Positions 26,683 through 34,342 of a stretch of 64,000 bases of DNA are shown one piece after another; the first letter of the stretch is position 1, and every line of letters begins with the position of its first letter. The stretch is taken from assembly GCA_011605725.1 (NCBI GenBank), contig JAAOZP010000004.1:124001-188000 (forward strand), read 5' to 3'. This stretch comes from Nitrososphaerota archaeon. GTDB taxonomy: Archaea > Thermoproteota > EX4484-205 > JAAOZP01. The notes under the pieces were generated by a model. It was not told the origin of the DNA. It searched no databases and saw only the letters and a list, made by a program, of their open reading frames with translations. A program made the position numbers and the translations under genes.

Positions 26683-27351
26683 TTATGAAACTCTTCTTAA
26701 CGGGACTGTTAGGCTTAGCAAGCCGTTTACCGCGGAAACGTAGAACTCTGGGTCAACCTCTGAGACAAGGTCTCCTGCAACATCAATAACGTAAACCGTG
26801 TGAAGCCTGGAGTTCTTTATCTCCTCAAGACTGACTGGCGGATTCTTATAGTAAAGGTCGCAAAGGCTCTTTACCTCATGGATTTCCCCGCTCCCCCTAA
26901 ACCTCGGAGGCTTTGCGAGACACAGGGGTATTTGAAGAACGTAGTAGGGAGGGACCCCTAGGCCAAACTTGTCGACTAGAACACTGTACCTGGTTATTTT
27001 GCTGGCAACCCTAGCCCTGCAGTAGAGCTCAGGGTCTAAAGCGTTTTCAGGAGGCACGTATCCTGTTTCAACCTCAACAGCCAGAGTCCCGTCGCCCCTG
27101 GCAGCGTAAACATCGCAGACAAGCCCTCCTCCAAGGTCGTGTTCAACATCCACATCGTAGCCTTTCAGCATAAGGTGTTTAGCGCAGACAAGCTCCATCA
27201 CGGAATGGTTTATCTTGACAAGCCCCTTCCTGCTGAGCTCGACAAGCTTGTTCTTCAGGCTTTCAAGCCCATACTTAACATCCTGGTTTACGTTCCTCCC
27301 AATCCTGCTGATAAGGGTTTCAACGTCTTCTTCAAACTTGTTTCCAGGCAA
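26683..27351 (-). CDS. predicted PD-(D/E)XK nuclease-like protein
   Basis: A 222-residue protein with an N-terminal helical part and a restriction-endonuclease-like core. The core is suggested by MELVCAKHLMLKGYDVDVEHD (in part), then LVCDVYAARGDGTLAVEVETG, which gives the E...D...ExE arrangement of PD-(D/E)XK enzymes, with Glu in place of the usual catalytic Lys region. Archaeal homologues are annotated as hypothetical. It probably acts on nucleic acid, but this is inference from pattern. It is alone on the minus strand, facing the L35Ae gene. Confidence 0.55.
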   Translation of the reverse strand: MPGNKFEEDVETLISRIGRNVNQDVKYGLESLKNKLVELSRKGLVKINHSVMELVCAKHLMLKGYDVDVEHDLGGGLVCDVYAARGDGTLAVEVETGYVPPENALDPELYCRARVASKITRYSVLVDKFGLGVPPYYVLQIPLCLAKPPRFRGSGEIHEVKSLCDLYYKNPPVSLEEIKNSRLHTVYVIDVAGDLVSEVDPEFYVSAVNGLLSLTVPLRRVS

Positions 27352-27474
27352 CTTCTTTTAAACCTGTTTTCAACGGCTTTTAAAAATATTCAGCGCGAAA
27401 ATCAAGATTTTTAGAGCAGTAACTACAGAAGAACTTGCGAAACCCTTTTCAATTTTCGAGAAACCATATGTTTT

Positions 27475-27652
27475 AAGCCCGGCGCGGGAAGTAGGCTTGG
27501 GCGGGAAACGGCTGCAAAAGCCGGTTCCAGCAGCAGCCCCACCGGTTGCTGGGAGACAACATCAAACAGCAGCTTGGTGGAAGACTGCAGCTGGGAAAGG
27601 TGGAGCAGCCGTAGCTCGTTCAGGCTTAGACCCGGAGCCGGGCTTCTTTTTT
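27475..27652 (+). ncRNA. structured RNA candidate with closing stem, three hairpins and a U-run
   Basis: A GC-rich island in an AT-rich gap. AAGCCCGGC (27475-27483) pairs perfectly with GCCGGGCTT (27637-27645), followed by a CTTTTTT run at 27646-27652, and CGGG (27485-27488) can pair with CCCG (27631-27634). Inside: hairpin A (GGAA-a-CGGCT 27504-27513 with AGCCG-g-TTCC 27519-27528), hairpin B (CCACC and GTTGCTG at 27539-27551 with CAGCAGC and GGTGG at 27567-27580), and hairpin C (CTGC 27585-27588 with GCAG 27605-27608). I compared it by eye with RNase P, SRP and box C/D consensus motifs and found no convincing match. It is probably a real RNA gene of unassigned type. Confidence 0.6.
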
Positions 27653-27669
27653 ATGCGGGAACGTTTTAA

Positions 27670-27930
27670 AAAGGCGATATTCCCTTAGGCAGACTAATCA
27701 TCTCGTCGCGCGCTAGGAGGGTTAGCGAAAAACATAGCTTAGAAGTCGAGTTCAGAATAGATACTGAATCGGGTTTCTTCATAACCTTCGACTCAACCGG
27801 GATGGGCGACGAGCAGTTAATCAACAAGGTCATGAAAAGAATTGATGCAATCGCTGAGGCAAGAAGGATGTTTCTAAGCGAGTGGATGATGAACAGGTTC
27901 CTAAAGGGTAAAGGAATAGAGGTTAAGTAA
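27670..27930 (+). pseudogene. start-less C-terminal gene remnant crossing a GC palindrome
   Basis: An open frame of 86 codons ends at TAA 27928-27930 but has no ATG, GTG or TTG; a stop lies at 27667-27669. It crosses CGCGCGCT at 27707-27714. The residues after it have normal protein character: EVEFRIDTESGFFITF, then a basic amphipathic helix with DAIAEARRMFLSEWMMNRF. I read it as the C-terminal part of a gene whose 5' half was lost at the GC element, although an ATT start at 27679 cannot be excluded. The family is not recognised. Confidence 0.45.
27707..27714. repeat. GC element CGCGCGCT inside a start-less frame
   Basis: A copy with C replacing the first A, in the open frame 27670-27930. 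It marks where the frame's likely native sequence begins. Confidence 0.5.
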
Positions 27931-28006
27931 GAAGCGCGAAGCTCCGCTAAAAAACAAATCCTAGCCACAGGTTTCCGTCGGGAATACTGAGAGACCATGC
28001 GCTTTA

Positions 28007-28828
28007 TCAGAATGGAGAGATGCCTCTGGGCAGTTCCAACATTTCGCTATATTTGAAAACCGGACCGTCTAGACAGATGTGCTTCCTTCCGAAGTGGCAG
28101 TGTCCACATTTACCCACTCCACACTTCATTTTGCTCTCTAGAGAGGCGTAAATATTCTCCTTAGAGTATCCTAGTTCAACGAGTTTTTTCAAGACGAACC
28201 GTATCATCACCGGCGGACCGCATGTGCAGACTACCGTATCAGCCCTATTAAGCTTAGGCTTATCTAGGATTGTTGTCACAACGCCGACGTTACCTTTCCA
28301 GTCTCCCTCGCCCACGTCGACGGTTAGATGGAGGTCAACCCCACGCCTAATCCATTCTTCAAACTCGTCTCTATACATGAGGAGCGATGGAGACCTAGCT
28401 CCGTAGCAAACAGCGATCTCCCCATAATTATTCTTGTTTTCAAGAAGGTGGAGGATTAACGACCTAAGAGGCGCGAGCCCTATGCCTCCTCCTACCAATA
28501 GGATGCTCCTCCCCTCCATCTCTTTAACCGGCCAACCTCTCCCGTAGGGGCCCCTTACACCAATTTCCTCACCCTCCGAAGCCTCGTGTATAGCGCTTGT
28601 AACACTGCCCATCCTCCTGATGCTGAACTGTAAACGATCCTTGTCGAAAGGAGACGAGCATATGGAGAACGGGGCTTCGCCAACCCCGTAGACGGTGAGC
28701 ATTGCGAACTGGCCTGGCGCAAAGCTTTCGAAAAGGTTTGGGCTCAGCGTAAACGTTTTAGTATCGGGAGTCTCATCTTTAATCCTGATTATCCTAACAG
28801 GCTTAGGAGCATACGGGTTTAACCCCAT
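28007..28828 (-). CDS. flxA: FlxA-like NAD(P)H/FAD oxidoreductase subunit (sulfhydrogenase gamma / AsrB type)
   Basis: A ferredoxin-reductase-like subunit. The FAD domain (LSPNLFESFAPGQFAMLTVY, in part, then APFSICSSP) is followed by the NAD(P) domain (LLVGGGIGLAPLRSLI) and a C-terminal 2Fe-2S-type cysteine cluster (MKCGVGKCGHCHFG). Family members feed electrons from NAD(P)H into Fe-S partner subunits. I choose ATG 28828 over the upstream frame start because family proteins begin near NPYAPKPVRI; this start overlaps flxB by 10 nt. It is the last gene of the seven-gene hdr-flx operon. Confidence 0.85.
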   Translation of the reverse strand: MGLNPYAPKPVRIIRIKDETPDTKTFTLSPNLFESFAPGQFAMLTVYGVGEAPFSICSSPFDKDRLQFSIRRMGSVTSAIHEASEGEEIGVRGPYGRGWPVKEMEGRSILLVGGGIGLAPLRSLILHLLENKNNYGEIAVCYGARSPSLLMYRDEFEEWIRRGVDLHLTVDVGEGDWKGNVGVVTTILDKPKLNRADTVVCTCGPPVMIRFVLKKLVELGYSKENIYASLESKMKCGVGKCGHCHFGRKHICLDGPVFKYSEMLELPRGISPF

Positions 28829-29826
28829 CGTTTTAAAACCTCCCTTATGTCTACGCCGGCTGGGCAGAGAGAGACGCATCTACCGCACCCGACGCAGCCG
28901 TAAGCGTTGAAAGCCATCGGAATCCTGCTGAGCTTATGGCAGAACCTGTGGCAAAACCTGTCGACCTTACTCGGCCTAGGGTCTAGGCCGCTCGCCATTC
29001 TTGTGAAAACTGGTGAGGCGCAAGTGTCCCACCCTTTCGCCCTCACGTAAACATTCTTCTCCAGATGATCCTCAGTGTCGAAACAGTAGCAGACTGGGCA
29101 GGCGAAAGAGCAGAGGCTGCACTCCACGCATTTCTGAGCCTCATTCTGGAAAAACTTTTCGTCAAGCGTTTCCTCAAGCCTAACCAAGCGTTCCCTCGCT
29201 ATTTCAATCCTGCTGCTCATCTCCTTCGTCAACCTGCGAGACAGTTCCTCATACTTCTCCAAATGTTGAGCACCAGCTTCTTCAAAGAGGCTTGCGAAAC
29301 CGTCTATGAGAATTTGACCCCTCCCGCTTCTAACCTCCACCAGAAGCCCCCCTGTTATCCGCGTAAGAGTAATGTCTTCACCCGAGCCTCTTACGGGACC
29401 TGTTTCGAAAACATTGCAGAAACATTCCTCCCTAGGCTTGGCGCATGAGAGGCTTATAACGGTAATGCTTCTCCTCCTGGACTCGTAAAGAGGATCCGGG
29501 TTCGGAGGCTTTAGCAGAATATTATCCAATACGCTTAGGGCTGACGCGTCGCAAGGCCTAACACCCAAGAGAACAGCTTCTGAGCCCAATGCAGGCTCGT
29601 GCAGAACCCCTGTCTTAGGATCATGCTTGAAAACTATCTCACGCTGAGGGAGGAAGAAACGTTTTGGAGGAAGCCTAGTGTTAGAATAGTCTAGAAAGGC
29701 TTCTCCAGCATGCTTAATAGTTTTAAAGTCGAAGTAGCCGTTCGCCTCAACGGGTGCAATAACGTTTCTGCTTGAAACAAGCCCGTTCAAGAGACGTTTG
29801 AAGCCGTCTTCACTTAGAAACAGCAT
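28819..29826 (-). CDS. flxB: FlxB-like iron-sulfur subunit (sulfhydrogenase beta / AsrA type)
   Basis: A 335-residue Fe-S protein that in related complexes links the flavin subunit to the rest. The N-terminal two-thirds include GVRPCDASALSVLDN and cysteine pairs near residues 139-147. Two 4Fe-4S motifs follow, CVECSLCSFACPVCYC (about 240-255) and CVGCGRCVSLCPAGVD (about 310-325). ATG at 29826 is 5 nt after the flxC stop. Homology to sulfhydrogenase beta and anaerobic sulfite reductase A subunits is clear; the Flx assignment rests on operon order. Confidence 0.83.
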   Translation of the reverse strand: MLFLSEDGFKRLLNGLVSSRNVIAPVEANGYFDFKTIKHAGEAFLDYSNTRLPPKRFFLPQREIVFKHDPKTGVLHEPALGSEAVLLGVRPCDASALSVLDNILLKPPNPDPLYESRRRSITVISLSCAKPREECFCNVFETGPVRGSGEDITLTRITGGLLVEVRSGRGQILIDGFASLFEEAGAQHLEKYEELSRRLTKEMSSRIEIARERLVRLEETLDEKFFQNEAQKCVECSLCSFACPVCYCFDTEDHLEKNVYVRAKGWDTCASPVFTRMASGLDPRPSKVDRFCHRFCHKLSRIPMAFNAYGCVGCGRCVSLCPAGVDIREVLKRWG

Positions 29827-29831
29827 GCGGC

Positions 29832-30656
29832 TCAGTCTTCCACACCCTCCTTAAAGACGAGCGGCGGAGGAGCCTCTTTAACGCTCACACCTGGAACATA
29901 ACCATAGTTCTCCCTGAACCATTCGTTAAGCTCGTGGTAGAGCCTGGTTAACGGGATTTCAACTGGGCAGGCTGATTCGCAAGCACCGCATTCGACGCAA
30001 CGACCAGCCATGTGGAGAGCCCGGGTAAGATGGAAAGTGAAAAGCTCCTGTGGAACCCTAAGCCTGTGAACCAGATCCGGTTTAAACCCTTCTATGGAGC
30101 ACTCCGTACAGTAGCAAAGGGGACATGCTTTAATGCACGACATGCATTTCAAGCATTTTCTGAAAAGGCTCAGCCAGTCTAAAGCATCCTTCCCGTTAAC
30201 CGGGTTTTCAACAAGGTGAGCCTGCCCGTCTTGCTTCACAATATAGTCTGCAACCGGTGAAACCCGTGAAACGCATCTTCTACAGTAGTCCGCCAGCCTC
30301 CTATCGGCGCTGTTCGAGCCATACTTGTAAGGTTTTAAAACACCGGTGCACTCCACAGCTATCACTACGATACTTCCCTTATCAACCTGGTTCTCCTTAA
30401 TCAGCTCCACGATGGATCTTCCATCGCAACCCTTAGCAACAATCCCAATCCTCAACCCTCTGAGGCCCCTTAAGTATCTCGCAAGGTTAAACCAGCATTC
30501 AGCGTTCCACACGAGCTTCCCAGCCTCCTCCGGTTTTGAAACAAAGCATGGCCTAACGCTCCCCCCGTGATATTCGTAGCCTACTATAAGCTCAACCTCC
30601 TTCCTATCCAAAAGTCTCCTAGCTATGCTTCTCAGCTCCTCCTCAGCCCTGCTCAA
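29832..30656 (-). CDS. flxC: FlxC-like iron-sulfur subunit
   Basis: A 274-residue subunit with an FrhB/AsrA-like N-terminal domain (GIVAKGCDGRSIVELIKEN is typical) and two 4Fe-4S motifs, CLKCMSCIKACPLCYC (about residues 172-187) and CVECGACESACPVEIP (about 226-241). It lies between mvhD and flxB and overlaps the mvhD end by 14 nt. The N-terminal domain may contact the MvhD protein. Of the three Flx-like genes its identity depends most on context. Confidence 0.78.
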   Translation of the reverse strand: MSRAEEELRSIARRLLDRKEVELIVGYEYHGGSVRPCFVSKPEEAGKLVWNAECWFNLARYLRGLRGLRIGIVAKGCDGRSIVELIKENQVDKGSIVVIAVECTGVLKPYKYGSNSADRRLADYCRRCVSRVSPVADYIVKQDGQAHLVENPVNGKDALDWLSLFRKCLKCMSCIKACPLCYCTECSIEGFKPDLVHRLRVPQELFTFHLTRALHMAGRCVECGACESACPVEIPLTRLYHELNEWFRENYGYVPGVSVKEAPPPLVFKEGVED

Positions 30657-31065
30657 CCATTCTCCCCCCTATGTTTAATGGTCCGAGCCTCTCAACTTCC
30701 CCGAGTATTCTTGAAACCTCTGCGGAGAACAAGCCTCCCTCGTTAGACGAGATCCAGAGTATTCTCAGCCTATCTTCCTCAACCCCGACTGTTTTCAAAA
30801 GCCTACGGAGAAGACTTACCCTAGCCTCAGTAACCCTGCTTGGTGAAACTCTTCTAAGCTCACTAGGCTTGCATGCCGTGACCAAGACAGCGTCAGCACC
30901 CTTTTCGAAAGCCTTAACGATCAGGCTTAGGTTTATGATTGCGGAGCAAGGAACCCTGACTGTTAACACGTTATGAGGATACGTGAAGCCTTCGAAACCG
31001 GCTTGGTCGACACCGGAGCTGGAACACCAGCATGTAAACACTATTACTCTAGGCTTCCACGTCAA
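30643..31065 (-). CDS. mvhD: MvhD-type 2Fe-2S electron-transfer subunit (FlxD)
   Basis: A ~140-residue MvhD protein that passes electrons between the flavin/Fe-S module and HdrA. After WKPRVIVFTCWCSSSGVDQAG (in part) come VRVPCSAIINLSLIVKAFEKGAD (in part) and ADAVLVTACKPSEL, with several conserved cysteines. The open frame extends into hdrA, but I choose TTG 31065 (LTWKPRV), because the family starts there and it lies only 5 nt past the hdrA stop. It overlaps flxC by 14 nt. Confidence 0.85.
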   Translation of the reverse strand: MTWKPRVIVFTCWCSSSGVDQAGFEGFTYPHNVLTVRVPCSAIINLSLIVKAFEKGADAVLVTACKPSELRRVSPSRVTEARVSLLRRLLKTVGVEEDRLRILWISSNEGGLFSAEVSRILGEVERLGPLNIGGRMVEQG

Positions 31066-31069
31066 CCCC

Positions 31070-32962
31070 CTAGTCCTCCAGCATTGCGGAAACCATTGGG
31101 GCAAGCTGCTTCAGACCCCAGTTGCCGAGGATAATCGCTTCCTGAGGACACGCCGCCAAGCATGCTCCACACCCGTTGCAAACACTCTCGAGAACCCTGA
31201 CTTTATCTCCCTCTCTAACTATGGCACCGTACTCGCACGACGTTAAGCATCTTCCGCAGCCGGTACACTTCTCCAAGACCCTGGCGTAATCCGGAAGCCT
31301 AAGGCTGCCCCTCCTGAAGAGACCTGTAACAAGCGCAGCTGCACCACTCCCCTCCACAGCGCTTTCAACAATATCCTTTGGACCGTGACACGTGCCTGCG
31401 ACAAATATTCCCCTAACCCTTGTTTCAAGCGGCTTCATCTTAGCATGAGACTCCTCGATGAAACCGTTCTTGTCAACAGTGACGCCCAGTCTCTCAGCGA
31501 GTTCAAGCATTCTCCTGGAAGGCTTAAAGCCGAGTGCTAGGACAACCATGTCCACCTCCAGCTCACCCCTAACACCTGTTAAAGTATCCTCGTAGACTAT
31601 CAGAAGATTCCCGTTTCCAGCCCTCCTTATCTCAGACGGCCTCGACCTTATGAAGACAACACCATCCTCCAGACACCTCCTGTAGAGAAGATCCTCCCAG
31701 CCTTTCCCGAATGCTCTAAGCTCGTTGTAGAATATGAAGACCTTGGCCTCCTTGTCGTGCTCAAGGATCAGCCTAGCCTCCTTCATGCTTGCAGCGCAAC
31801 AGTAGTATGAGCATTCCTCTATCCCGGCTCCGGACTCCCTAGACCCGACGCACTGTATGAAAGCCACCTTTTTAACAGGCTTCCCATCCCTCTTAAGGAG
31901 GATTCCCCCGGTTGGGCCTGAGGCACATATTATTCTCTCAAACTCCATGTTCGTTATAACGTTCTCATACTCCCCGTAGTGATACTCGGGTTTAAGACGA
32001 GGGTTGAAAAGGTCTGAGCCGACTGCGACAACTATGGCTCCAACGTTCAGCTCAACACTCTTAGGCTTATCCTCAAGGTTTATCGCAGCCCTTGTGCAAG
32101 CCTTCATGCATAGCCCGCATTCAACACAGTAGTCCCTGTTTATCACGTATTTCAAGGGTACGGCTTGCGCGAACGGACAGTATATCGCTTTAACAGGCTT
32201 AAGGTCAGCGTCATACTTGTTAGGCTGGTAGACGGGACACACGTTAACACACTCCCCGCAGCCGTTACACTTATCCGGGTCAACATACGTAGGGTTAACC
32301 CTGACCCTAACCTTGAAGTCGCCAACCTTACCCTTTACCTCAACAACCTCAGCGTTAGGAATAATAGTGATATTCTTATTCCTGCCCGCTTCCGAGAGAA
32401 GCGGCCCCTCCACGCAGATCGAACAATCTAAAGTTGGAAACGTCTTATCCAGCTGAGCCATCACGCCACCTATGCTGGGCTCCTTCTCAACAATGTATAC
32501 ACGGTAGCCGGCGTCAGCAATGTCTAGAGCACACCTGACCCCTGCTATTCCTCCCCCTATGACGAGCGCCTCCTTAACAATCTTCAAACCCTCCGTGCTA
32601 ATAGGCTCAACGTGCAGAGCCTTCTGAACAGCCCCCTTCACAAGGCGGATTGCTTTCCAAGTTGCTTCCTCCCTGCTTCCACAAGCCCAGGCGCAATGCT
32701 CCCTTATGTTTACGAACTCCACGAGGCCCATGGAGCCTTTGAAAACAGCTTCAAGAAGCCTGTTTGAGCATGCTGCGACGACAATCCTACCGTCAGCCTC
32801 CAGGCTAAGACTTTCATAAACATTCTTCTCGCAGAGAGCATCTGAAACCAGAACCCTGCGCACCAGAGGATTATCTGAAAAAACGTTTCTAAGCTTTTCG
32901 AAATCCATTTTCTCCAGCAGGGTCGAGTAGCAGGTGCATAGCACGAGTGTCACACGTCTCAA
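31070..32962 (-). CDS. hdrA: heterodisulfide reductase-type flavoprotein HdrA
   Basis: A 630-residue HdrA, the FAD subunit that can bifurcate electrons. VIGGGIAGVRCALDIADAG begins the FAD domain (about 133), followed by GGVMAQLDKTFPTLDCSICVEGP (in part), two ferredoxin motifs (CNGCGECVNVCPVY and CVECGLCMKACTRA), CASGPTGGIL, and two further C-terminal clusters (CTGCGRCLTSCEYG and CNGCGACLAACPQE). The N-terminal ~120 residues carry extra cysteines (CACG region at about 90) as in longer HdrA forms. It overlaps hdrB by 4 nt. Confidence 0.93.
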   Translation of the reverse strand: MRRVTLVLCTCYSTLLEKMDFEKLRNVFSDNPLVRRVLVSDALCEKNVYESLSLEADGRIVVAACSNRLLEAVFKGSMGLVEFVNIREHCAWACGSREEATWKAIRLVKGAVQKALHVEPISTEGLKIVKEALVIGGGIAGVRCALDIADAGYRVYIVEKEPSIGGVMAQLDKTFPTLDCSICVEGPLLSEAGRNKNITIIPNAEVVEVKGKVGDFKVRVRVNPTYVDPDKCNGCGECVNVCPVYQPNKYDADLKPVKAIYCPFAQAVPLKYVINRDYCVECGLCMKACTRAAINLEDKPKSVELNVGAIVVAVGSDLFNPRLKPEYHYGEYENVITNMEFERIICASGPTGGILLKRDGKPVKKVAFIQCVGSRESGAGIEECSYYCCAASMKEARLILEHDKEAKVFIFYNELRAFGKGWEDLLYRRCLEDGVVFIRSRPSEIRRAGNGNLLIVYEDTLTGVRGELEVDMVVLALGFKPSRRMLELAERLGVTVDKNGFIEESHAKMKPLETRVRGIFVAGTCHGPKDIVESAVEGSGAAALVTGLFRRGSLRLPDYARVLEKCTGCGRCLTSCEYGAIVREGDKVRVLESVCNGCGACLAACPQEAIILGNWGLKQLAPMVSAMLED

Positions 32963-33708
32963 CGCTTAACCATCCTCCTACGCAGCGTTTCCGGGAACCC
33001 TATCTGAACAGGGTCTGAACCCAGCGAGAACGCTGAAAGCTGGGCGAGATGGAGAACAGGAATCCGGCTTACCGGGTTCAGTCGAAGCATGCAGTGCGAA
33101 CATGTTGCGACGATGCAGTCTGCCCCAGCCTCCTCCGCCGAACCCGCCTTCAACCTAGCCATTTCCCCACTAATCTTCTCGTCTGAAACAAACCCGCCGC
33201 AACAGTCGAGCTCACGCTCGTAAGACACGGGAAGAAACCCAAGCATTTCAAGAACACTCTTAACAATCTTAGGATCCTCAGGATTATCCAAGCTTCTTCC
33301 AGAGGATCTTAGAAAACGACAACTGTGCTGAACCGCACACCTTAAACCTGTGAAGCCAAGCCGCGGCTTCACCTCTCTAAGCCTCTCCAGCAGCAGTGCT
33401 TGAAAGGGCTTCACCTCAGGAGGCTTAACACTCTTTCTCTCAGCGAGAATCGTGAAAGCGTCGCTAAGACTTGCGAAACAATCGTCGCAAGCCGTTACAA
33501 CAGTACTGTTTAAAAGCCTCATGTTCCTCTCGTTAAGCCTGAGCCAAGCCTCCCTGCTCAGGGAGAAGAACCAGCATGGGGCGCAGCATGACGCCTCAGG
33601 CTGCTCGACGAATGAGACACCTATCCTGCTAAGAGTCTCCTTAACAGCCTTCTCAACCTCAGGGTGGACAGTCCTTATGACGCAGCCCAAGTACAGGGTT
33701 AGACTCAT
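32959..33708 (-). CDS. hdrB: heterodisulfide reductase-type subunit HdrB
   Basis: A 249-residue HdrB with two CCG domains that bind the non-cubane 4Fe-4S clusters where disulfides are reduced. EASCCAPCWFF lies about residue 39 and DCCGGFV about 168, with upstream cysteines C9 (LGCVIR) and CDDCF. Without methanogenesis genes nearby, the disulfide substrate need not be CoM-S-S-CoB; it could be a thiol carrier such as DsrC or a protein disulfide. It is coupled to hdrC and hdrA by 4-nt overlaps. Confidence 0.9.
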   Translation of the reverse strand: MSLTLYLGCVIRTVHPEVEKAVKETLSRIGVSFVEQPEASCCAPCWFFSLSREAWLRLNERNMRLLNSTVVTACDDCFASLSDAFTILAERKSVKPPEVKPFQALLLERLREVKPRLGFTGLRCAVQHSCRFLRSSGRSLDNPEDPKIVKSVLEMLGFLPVSYERELDCCGGFVSDEKISGEMARLKAGSAEEAGADCIVATCSHCMLRLNPVSRIPVLHLAQLSAFSLGSDPVQIGFPETLRRRMVKR

Positions 33709-34151
33709 TTGAAACCAGCCTCCGACAGGATTCTACGGATCTCTCTTAAACCCTCGCTGCTCACACCAGCCTCAGGCAGTCCCAAGAGCCTCCTCTTCTC
33801 AACAGACCCTGGTGTAAACGGGAAGGCTAAGCCCGTCTCCTTCACCTGCTCAACCATCTTAAGGATGCTTGCAGGAGCCTCACCATTATTCTCATACAGG
33901 ACTTCTCTAAGAGCCATAATTATGCTGAAAGGGTTAACACCCTGGGGGCATCTTTCAGAACACAGGGAGCAGGTTGAGCAGAGCCACGGATCCTGGTCTG
34001 GAATCCTGTTGAACCTGGCTATTGATCCAACAATCCTGCGAGGATTGAAACCGTCACGGATAAGGTTAACTGGACAGGTGGAGGTGCATGAGCCGCACTG
34101 AATACATTTAAGAGGATTCCCTGCTCCCTTACTTCTTAACGTTTCAATCAA
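33705..34151 (-). CDS. hdrC: heterodisulfide reductase-type subunit HdrC
   Basis: A 148-residue ferredoxin-like subunit, first gene of the operon. The two 4Fe-4S motifs are CIQCGSCTSTCPVN (about residues 18-31) and CSTCSLCSERCPQG (about 58-71), linking HdrA clusters with the HdrB active site. The upstream region carries an AT box (GTTTAAATATTTTG, 34188-34201) and a perfect inverted repeat at 34210-34225. Confidence 0.92.
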   Translation of the reverse strand: MIETLRSKGAGNPLKCIQCGSCTSTCPVNLIRDGFNPRRIVGSIARFNRIPDQDPWLCSTCSLCSERCPQGVNPFSIIMALREVLYENNGEAPASILKMVEQVKETGLAFPFTPGSVEKRRLLGLPEAGVSSEGLREIRRILSEAGFK

Positions 34152-34209
34152 TTCCTTTTTACCGTTTTCCTAGCGGGCTCAAACCTGTTTAAATATTTTG
34201 AGAAGCACC

Positions 34210-34225
34210 GCCGTTTCTAAACGGC
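34210..34225. promoter_or_regulatory. perfect inverted repeat upstream of the hdr-flx operon
   Basis: GCCGTTT-ct-AAACGGC is a perfect 7-bp inverted repeat lying about 60 nt upstream of the hdrC start, just beyond the presumed TATA element. The spacing suits a dimeric regulator binding next to the promoter. A short RNA hairpin from the opposite strand is the alternative. Confidence 0.4.
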
Positions 34226-34328
34226 AAATGCTTCAAGAGCATGCTCAGCCCCGAAAAACGGTTTAATACAGGACTTATATGGTTCGACATATGCCTGGGC
34301 CGCTGTCGCAATCAACAGCATCACCCGT

Positions 34329-34336
34329 AGCGCGCG
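34329..34336. repeat. GC element AGCGCGCG
   Basis: A copy 6 nt beyond the stop of the beta-propeller gene, with the hdr operon's upstream region on the other side. Confidence 0.45.
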
Positions 34337-34342
34337 AGAAAG

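Noticed and set aside
27475-27652. RNase P RNA or SRP RNA
   Set aside because: The strand patterns expected (GGAAAGUC with ACAGAA-GGCUUA for RNase P; the GGAA-capped helix 8 with AGCAG opposite UCAGG for SRP) are not clearly present, and the length is short. I left the type open.
27497-27688. 63-residue plus-strand open frame in the RNA candidate
   Set aside because: Its composition (Ala/Gly/Pro-rich low complexity) reflects the GC-rich stem-loops, and it overlaps the paired RNA structure. No protein pattern is visible.
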